Below, piece by piece: positions 57,915 through 64,000 of a stretch of 64,000 bases of DNA. The notes beneath the pieces were generated by a model. The model did not search any database, had not been told where the DNA came from, and saw only the letters and a list, made by a program, of their open reading frames with translations. Both the position numbers and the translations under genes were made by a program. The first letter of the stretch is position 1, and the number at the start of each line of letters is the position of its first letter. The stretch spans positions 62,001 through 126,000 of the forward strand of contig JACEFZ010027762.1 in NCBI GenBank assembly GCA_014155875.1, given 5' to 3'. The DNA is from Cepaea nemoralis (taxonomy: Eukaryota > Mollusca > Gastropoda > Stylommatophora > Helicidae).

Positions 57915-60426
57915 CAGGGTGACCAGATTGGCTTTTTTGAAGCCAAATTTGACAAATTTGACTTTCTTAAAACAGGTGTGGCGTCAGAAAATCAGTTTGG
58001 CTTTTTGGCTTTTTCTTGGCTTTAAAAATTTTTAATGGTATATATGCCTATTTTTGAATTTTTCAAGTTAATTGTTATCTTGTGTCACTATTTTTAAGTA
58101 AAAACACATGCAAAACGATAAGATTATCTGGCCATGTTCTATGCGCACTGACGCACTGCGCAGCTTACTGTTTAGTTAAGTTTTCAAATTAATTATACCT
58201 TCATCGCAATCGCAAGTCGCAAGTATTTCTTATTAAATATTATTGACTGAGCCTATTATCATGCCAAAGTGGAAACCATCTTATGATACTAATCGGAAAT
58301 ATAATGATCAATGGGAAAAGACATTTGTGTGGCTCAAGAAATCCACTGACGGTTCTGAACAGGCATATTGCAAATTGTGCCATTGTAATATTGTTCCAAG
58401 ATTTTCAAATCTCGCAAATCATGCAACAACAGAAAAACACAAGCGGAGCGCGCCATCTTCTTCACAAAAAACACTTTCAGTGGTGACAATAAGCAAGAAA
58501 ATTGATGATAAAGTCAAATTAGCAGAGTTACAAATTGCTGTTAGCATGGCCTGCCATAGTGCCATACGCACCATCGATCACTTAGGTGAAATAATGGTAG
58601 CCCATGGATGTGGCAGCACTCTTGGTCAGATAAAATTGCACCGAACGAAGTGCATATCACTAATAAAAAATGTTATTTCACCGTCTTTAAGATCTGATCT
58701 AATTCTAGATCTGCAAAACAAGAAGTATACACTCATCATTGATGAGTCCACTGATGTCTCGACCCAAAAGTATTTGTGCATTTTAGTTAGATACCTCAGC
58801 GATAAAAGAAATGAAATTACTACTAGTTTTCTAGGTTTGATTCCAGTTCAGGAGGCTACAGGAGAGAATATATTTAATTTGATTAACACTGAAATTGAAA
58901 AATGTAATCAATCATTAAAAAATTGCATTGGTTTTGCATCCGATGGTGCTTCCAGTATGGTTGGATGCAACAATTCAGTTTGGTCCAGAATGACAGATGT
59001 ATCTCCTTCATGTGTTCAGTATAAGTGTGTTTGCCATTCATTAGCATTGTGCATCAAATATGCAGTGTCAAAACTACCTTCAAACATTGGATTTTTGCTG
59101 ACAGAAATACCAAATTGGTTTAGACATAGCAATCTAAGACGAGAAGCATTTAAAGATTTATTCAAAATTATGAACTCATCGACAGAATTTCAGCAAGCTA
59201 GAACTGCATCACTTCCTTTTGAGAAAATTTCTTCTACTCGCTGGCTTGTCCGGGGAAAAGTAATGTTCAACATTCTAATGAATTGGGAAGAACTCAAGGC
59301 TTATTTTATTTCTGCTGAATTAGCAAATTATGACACTAAATTTAAGTCACGACTTATAAAGGAAATGCTTCTAGATCAAAGAAACTACCTTTATTTTCAT
59401 TTTGCAACCCCTATTGTGCAGGAATTCGAAAGGTTAAATAGCCTTTTTCAGAAAAGTAAGGCAGATCCTCACGAATTACATGAAGAACTATTTCTGCATT
59501 ATAAGAGTCTTAATAGTAGGATTTATGATACCAATAATAAGAAAAAAGATATTTCTAATGTTGATTTTGGCATCAAATTCCTGTCAGAGTGTGATAACTA
59601 CATTCAGAAAAGTTCTGATACGAAAATTAATTGTCAACAAGAGATCTTAGATCTCAAAGAAAGATGCTTATCCATGCTAGAAGAAGCACTTGATCAAGTT
59701 AGAAAGCGGCTTCCTTCAGCAAGAAATATATTTAAAGATCTAACCAATTTTAGTCCTGGAATAATCTTAAACCAGGCTTCTAGACCACTATTTTCGAAAT
59801 TGCCCTTTTTGAATTTGGCTGAAGAAAACCACCTCACTATTATTGAAGAACAATACAGAAAATTGCCTTTTATAGATTGGAAGGAAGAAGAACAATTTAA
59901 AGAAAATGGACTGCCTAAAGATACAGAGCAGTTCTGGCAAGGAGTCATGAAACATCCCCAATTTAAAGAGCTTGCTTCTTTTGCTCTTACTTGCTTAACA
60001 ACACCTATTAGCAATGCTGCAGTGGAGAGGATGTTCTCTCTTTTAACATGCATAAAAACCAAAGCAAGGAATAGACTTCAGCTGTCTCTCTTAGAAGCAA
60101 TTATTAGAATTAGAGCAGAACTATTATCTTCAAACAAGTGCTGTAATGAATTTGTTCCTTCATCCAAAATGTTGAATGATTTCAAAGCTGGAATTGTATA
60201 TTCTAATGAATCCAGTACTGAATTTCTCAACAATGAAGAGGAATTCCTATTTGAAGAAGAGGTCTTCATGTAATGTAAGTATATTTTTAATATATCTTTT
60301 TACTGGGCAATGTTTGGCTTTTTATTTGGCTTTTTAATTTTTTTTTACTGGGCGGTGTTTGGCTTTATTTTGGCTTTTCCATTTCGTGACTTGGCCTTTT
60401 TTTATCAGGGCGATCTGGTCACCCTG
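57915..60426 (+). mobile_element. Complete hAT DNA transposon (2512 bp)
   Basis: The ends are 14-bp perfect terminal inverted repeats (CAGGGTGACCAGAT at 57915-57928 and its complement at 60413-60426). They are flanked by a perfect 8-bp target duplication AGCAGCGC (57907-57914 and 60427-60434), the hallmark of hAT insertion. One uninterrupted transposase gene lies inside. Both subterminal regions carry TTTGGCTTTTT-type motifs in the same direction. Perfect duplication, matching ends and an open frame point to a recent and possibly still active copy. Confidence 0.95.
58261..60273 (+). CDS. hAT transposase (670 aa, intact)
   Basis: Cuts and re-inserts the element by binding its terminal inverted repeats. 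I chose the ATG at 58261 (MPKWKPSYDTNRK); the frame opens earlier but has no earlier ATG. An N-terminal BED/C2H2-like zinc finger uses C37, C40, H54 and H60 (YCKLCHCNIV...NHATTEKH). The RNase H-fold catalytic core has first Asp D161 (IIDESTDVST), second Asp D228 (GFASDGASSMVG), the CHxxC-like segment KCVCHSLAL at 255-263, and the catalytic Glu E589 inside the C-terminal dimerisation region (TTPISNAAVERMFSLL). All three acidic residues and the full length of a hAT transposase are present. It has no introns, and its codons are AT-rich compared with the GC-richer flanks. Its promoter is presumably in the 346 bp before it. It is the only gene here that looks translatable as read. Confidence 0.95.
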   Translation: MPKWKPSYDTNRKYNDQWEKTFVWLKKSTDGSEQAYCKLCHCNIVPRFSNLANHATTEKHKRSAPSSSQKTLSVVTISKKIDDKVKLAELQIAVSMACHSAIRTIDHLGEIMVAHGCGSTLGQIKLHRTKCISLIKNVISPSLRSDLILDLQNKKYTLIIDESTDVSTQKYLCILVRYLSDKRNEITTSFLGLIPVQEATGENIFNLINTEIEKCNQSLKNCIGFASDGASSMVGCNNSVWSRMTDVSPSCVQYKCVCHSLALCIKYAVSKLPSNIGFLLTEIPNWFRHSNLRREAFKDLFKIMNSSTEFQQARTASLPFEKISSTRWLVRGKVMFNILMNWEELKAYFISAELANYDTKFKSRLIKEMLLDQRNYLYFHFATPIVQEFERLNSLFQKSKADPHELHEELFLHYKSLNSRIYDTNNKKKDISNVDFGIKFLSECDNYIQKSSDTKINCQQEILDLKERCLSMLEEALDQVRKRLPSARNIFKDLTNFSPGIILNQASRPLFSKLPFLNLAEENHLTIIEEQYRKLPFIDWKEEEQFKENGLPKDTEQFWQGVMKHPQFKELASFALTCLTTPISNAAVERMFSLLTCIKTKARNRLQLSLLEAIIRIRAELLSSNKCCNEFVPSSKMLNDFKAGIVYSNESSTEFLNNEEEFLFEEEVFM

Positions 60427-60434
60427 AGCAGCGC

Positions 60435-60700
60435 AGACGTTGGTTGATGTGTTTGGATATTCCTGCGTTGGTCGTGTTGTTTGACTAGTTGTGTTTACTT
60501 GTCTCCCGTGTCAGGGTTAGCGGAGTAAATTAAATATATCGTTTTTCTGTTTATCTTTTAATTGTACTAAATTGTTTAATTTCATGTGTGGTTTAGATCA
60601 ATCGTCGATTCGCTGTGTCGTGGTATAACTTATTTGATCTAATTTGTCTTCTTGTTTGTTTGGTTATCATCATTGATTTATTCCCCTAAGATTTACATTT
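60435..60700. other. No recognised feature
   Basis: Sequence between the hAT target duplication and the LINE fragment. It is AT-rich and nothing in it can be supported. Confidence 0.4.
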
Positions 60701-61243
60701 GCCGTTGTGGTGTTCGTTGTAAGGTTCATATTCTTAAACAAGTGAATCGGTACAATTATCTCGGAACAGTTATAACATCTGATGGGAGATGCCTTGAAGA
60801 GATTAGACCAAGAATCGTAATGGCGAAGGTAGCCTTTTGCAAGATGGAAAACATACTGACCAATAAAATGATGTCATTTGCAACGAGAAAAAAGAGTGCT
60901 GAAGTGCTACATACAACCTGCACTTTTCAGTGGATGTGATGCTTGGACAATGCCAGACAAGCTGAAAAACATCCGATGGCTGTGGAAATGTAGTTTTTGA
61001 AGAAAATGCAAAGAGCACCATGGACAGACAGAAAGACCAATGATCAGGTCCTACAAGAAACAAATGAAAACCGTACGCAGATTAGAGAAATTAGACGTAG
61101 ACAGTCACAATTTTTCGTCACGTTATGAGAAGAAATACTTGGTGACAATTGGCGAGATTGAGGGTTAAAAGAACAAGGGGAAGTATAACAAAGCGACAGT
61201 CTGAATACTCTTGCAGGCAACTGGAGATATCAAGTCAACTTAC
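60700..61243 (+). mobile_element. LINE ORF2 fragment (family A): RT thumb to C-terminus
   Basis: The plus strand encodes VNRYNYLGTVITSDGRCLEE, then IRPRIVMAKVAFCKMENILT, a pattern characteristic of the region after the RT catalytic domain of many LINEs. With frameshifts it continues through a CDAWTM.DKLKN-like part and a FFVTL.EE stretch to a GEIEG.K.KG-like basic tail. No TELIH ending is seen, because the second Gypsy copy abuts it at 61244. The element is 5'-truncated and inactive. Confidence 0.8.
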
Positions 61244-61502
61244 TCGCCGATGTATGTAAGTGTCAGTTTATTTAAGAAGTTTCTCCAATACAAAAAATGT
61301 AGACAGCCACTATAAAAGCATGTTGTTAGTTCGGCGGCCCAGTTGTCACTAAGGCCCCGTTTTTCCCTACGTCAGCACAATGAGCGTCTCTAAATCCCTA
61401 ACTACAGTGCTCATTCGTGCATCAGCTTTGTCTATCTCTTTCCCCTTGCACAGCATGCGTGCCATCCAACTAATCCCCGTATAACAGCCCACACTGTTAT
61501 AT
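61244..61502 (-). repeat. 3' LTR of Gypsy copy 2
   Basis: Read on the minus strand it starts TATAACAG, as in copy 1, and continues GTGTGGGCTGTTATACGGGG. It shares GCACGAATG and a TTAGGGATTTAG phrase with the copy 1 LTR but is otherwise quite different, so the two belong to related subfamilies. AAATAAACTG near 61268 on the minus strand may be its polyadenylation signal. The outer boundary at about 61244 is approximate. Confidence 0.55.
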
Positions 61503-61542
61503 TACCTCCCTATCCTAACAAGACTTTTCCCCGAAAAGTCTT

Positions 61543-63283
61543 AATTCCACAACTCAATTACTCCCAAATCCATGACCCCAGACACTTAACCCAATAATCC
61601 CACAAAACTTAAAGTTACTTCTTCTTCGTTTCTATAAATCATAAGCAATCCGCTTACTTATCTCATACTAACTAATCTGAACCTACCTCTAACTCTAACT
61701 TGGAACTCTTATTCATTTCACCCCTTTCTCTATCCCCACAATTCATCTCATAGCCATCCGCCATTGCCCCTACTCTGCACTTCTGCCTCATTACAATATC
61801 CACATACATTATTTACGTATCGTAAGTCTATATCACCAAAATCTCATCGTATAATATTCATTCACAAAGCAACCCGCTTCATTTTGTAAAATGTCGATCT
61901 AAATTATGATTAACAAAAATTGAAGATTCAAGCTATCATACTCTCACTAACATTAACAACACAGGATAGACAGAAAAGAAAGACAGGAAAGTGGTTGGTG
62001 CGAACCAAAGAGTAGTAAAAAGTAGTTACACTTATCACATTTATCCTCCCATGCACTTTCAAAACTTTATAAAAATAGTTTTCAAAAACCCAATCACAAA
62101 ATCTCCATTTTTGTTAATAATAAATGCTCTTGTCAAAAGTTACATCGATTTAAAAAACTCCAGCCTTCTACACTCAGTAAAAAAATATTATTCTACTTTC
62201 CAACATGTATTATTTGCGCTGCCAACAACAGCTAGCAATCTATGACTGCACTTTCTATCTGTAACACACCTTCTCAATCTATATTTTAATTTCCACTTCT
62301 TCTTTCATGGCATAAGCATAGCATCCCCCCCCCCCCCCAATTATCCCATATTTATTTTATGCGGATAAGCACAGCTACTCCCTTCTTGGGTTAAACCCCT
62401 CATTTCCCATGTGTTTCTATTGCAGCTCCTATTTTAACCCCCACATCCATGTGTTTCTATTAACTCATAGCGAGCAACTGGTAACAACTTAAAAATTGAA
62501 TAATGCAAAACGAATGAACAGGATAACCAATCATAATTTATAAGTAACCTCTTTTCCTCCCTTTTTGTGAACTGACTTACTTAATCCACTCCCCGTGTCT
62601 CTTTGTCCACGTTTATTCTAATCGTTGCTGACAACCGCAGCTATGCCAACCCTCCATGGCTCTCAATCCATGTGACTCTCTCTACCCCGTGAAGATCATT
62701 TCTTAAAGTTGCCTCTTATTTTCTGAACGTAACTCTACATCCAGAACTCCCATGGACCCAATAACAATTCTCTTTAATATGGACCTGCCCCACAACTGAA
62801 CGCCAAACGAAAAAACGATTTTAAATATAGTCAGGACAACTTAAGAAGTAACATCATTATAACTTTTTGCAAATGAAAATTAACAAACAAGGTAATATGC
62901 ACAATTCATAAATAATCACGACAAATCAAAATAACACAATATCACCCCCCTTGGTTTTTTTTTACAATGGTTTCATATATCCCCACATGTTTCAAAATAA
63001 ATATACATACTGACATAATAATCAAATTCAAATAAAATCAACTAAACAACATTGGTCTCTTGTACGGACCAATGTAATATATATCTATTTACTAGGAATA
63101 ACACAAGTCATGCCTATTCCACTATTCTACAACCAGTTTAACATTTATATACATTGTAAACTACAAATGTTGTTTTTATACCAATTATTATGAAAATCTT
63201 AACACAATCAGCTATATATTCGACCTTCATTAAATCAGCAACAATTTCTTCTTCTGTCATCTGCAGAGTTTTACTTAATAAAT
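61543..63283 (-). other. 3' untranslated region of Gypsy copy 2
   Basis: Noncoding and very A/C-rich on the plus strand, with a 13-C run at 62326-62338 and no envelope-like frame. The 84-aa plus-strand frame at 61991 has no supporting features. Confidence 0.5.
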
Positions 63284-64000
63284 CTATTTGCCATACCTCC
63301 GCTTTTTCAATAATGTTAGAGTTTTCTCTATAAGCATCATCTCTACGTCAATGTCCTCAATGTGCTCATTTTCCCGAAGAGAACTTAAAATATCTTCCTT
63401 CATACTATCATTTCCATCAGAGTCTGACTTTTCATCCATTTCTTGTTCTTCTGTATTTACATTGATTGCTACCTCAAATGTTTTTCTTTCTATATCTAAC
63501 CTAATCTGTCTATCTTGGTTTCTTAACGACCTTTCCAGCATTGGTATATCTTCGTCGCTTGATGAACTTTCTCTAATTCTCTTTTGTCTTTTAACTTCCC
63601 TTTCATTGTGTCTATCTATTCTCCTTTTCACTGCTTGTCTGGTATTCCTAAACGGAGCGGTTACTTCCTCCTCCATAGATTCAACACTATTATAATCATC
63701 ATACGTATTATTTTCTTCTCTCATAATAGTTTTCGGTATTGTTTCAGCTTGTTCAGCAGCTTCGTCATACAATGGTGTTGTTATTGTTTGTTGTTGTACT
63801 AATTCTTTTCCAAAATCCGGGGGTATTGCATATTTAACTTGTCTAACTAGTTGTCCACCTGAGTATAACTCTTCCGAATAATTGTTATTATTATTAACCC
63901 CCTTATCTTCATTATCTCTTCTTAAATGTTCCACATGTGAACGTCCTACATGTCCTGTAATTTGGTTCTTGATATTATATGATACTGGACCTAACTTTTC
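63284..64000 (-). CDS. pol: Integrase C-terminus plus long charged extension (partial)
   Basis: The frame is open from the window edge to a stop at 63284-63286: 238 codons, 5' end missing. The first ~30 residues (LGPVSYNIKNQITGHVGRSH, then VEHLRR) are the GPY/F-type module closing Gypsy integrases, which helps bind target DNA. About 205 residues follow with no known fold: an Asn-rich start (GVNNNNNYSEELYSGG), acidic patches (NNTYDDYNSVESMEEE), a basic stretch (VKRRIDRHNEREVKRQKR) and a Ser/Asp-rich segment (RESSSSDEDIPML), ending IEKTLTLLKKRRYGK. The basic cluster could be a nuclear signal, and SSSSDED looks like a casein kinase 2 site (inference). Copy 1 keeps the same region in broken form. 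Confidence 0.7.
   Translation of the reverse strand, partial: EKLGPVSYNIKNQITGHVGRSHVEHLRRDNEDKGVNNNNNYSEELYSGGQLVRQVKYAIPPDFGKELVQQQTITTPLYDEAAEQAETIPKTIMREENNTYDDYNSVESMEEEVTAPFRNTRQAVKRRIDRHNEREVKRQKRIRESSSSDEDIPMLERSLRNQDRQIRLDIERKTFEVAINVNTEEQEMDEKSDSDGNDSMKEDILSSLRENEHIEDIDVEMMLIEKTLTLLKKRRYGK

Larger units (their letters stand above)
61244..64000 (-). mobile_element. Ty3/Gypsy-type retrotransposon, copy 2, 3' part
   Basis: Minus-strand copy of the same lineage as 26188-35211, cut by the window edge. From its 5' side (right) it has the integrase end, a charged C-terminal extension (63284-64000), about 1.7 kb of noncoding sequence, a hairpin (61520-61542), a purine tract (plus-strand complement TACCTCCCTATCCT at 61503-61516) and an LTR. 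The LTR abuts a LINE fragment, apparently its insertion site. Compared with copy 1 it has far fewer indels. Confidence 0.75.

Noticed and set aside
59694..60269. Minus-strand frames of 122 and 63 aa within the hAT element
   Set aside because: Antisense shadows of the transposase gene.

Overview
This window is animal nuclear DNA, probably from a marine invertebrate. A mollusc or other lophotrochozoan is my guess, based on the mix of tRNA-derived SINEs, LINE 3' ends with GAT or TGAT tails, and hAT and Ty3/Gypsy elements. There is no bacterial gene organisation: no operons, no densely packed ORFs, no rRNA and no complete tRNA gene. Most long open frames are by-products of tandem repeats.

Layout. 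Positions 1-14960 are one satellite array with a 28-bp monomer, organised at least in part into an 812-bp higher-order unit. It decays at its right edge into a ~36-bp derivative (to about 15600). From 15.6 to 24.2 kb there are LINE and SINE fragments, several minisatellites and one good candidate exon (21079-21378). At 26188-35211 lies a 9-kb Ty3/Gypsy-type LTR retrotransposon with both LTRs but many frameshifts. It is inserted in a short hAT-like element (26179-26187 plus 35212-35723) that also holds a ~160-bp G tract. From 36.4 to 41.6 kb there are three more candidate exons (37233-37393, 39027-39554 or 39603, 41493-about 41645) among minisatellites and retroelement fragments. From 41.7 to 57.7 kb there is a long run of unrelated minisatellites (monomers of 34, 23, 18, 68, 55, 17, 22, 40 and 54 bp) and microsatellites, with a chimeric retrosequence at 48.1-48.4 kb joining a U2-snRNA-like head to a LINE 3' end. 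At 57915-60426 there is a complete hAT DNA transposon with an intact 670-aa transposase and a perfect 8-bp target duplication. The window ends with a LINE fragment (60.7-61.24 kb) and, on the minus strand, the 3' part of a second copy of the Gypsy lineage (61244-64000).

How it fits together. The only likely host gene is a plus-strand gene for a Ser/Thr/Pro-rich, probably disordered protein. I can propose three or four of its exons, with matching splice phases, across about 20 kb. Its introns carry the retroelements and minisatellites. The only gene that looks functional as read is the hAT transposase. I recognise no wholly new system. The least explained items are the U2-headed chimera, the splice-site-like minisatellites on both sides of one intron, and a hairpin conserved before the polypurine tract of both Gypsy copies.

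Sequence quality is uneven. Parts of the satellite, the 3' half of the first Gypsy copy and the repeat at 36.4-37.2 kb carry many 1-base indels, while neighbouring copies are clean. Frameshifts in those parts may be assembly error rather than decay.
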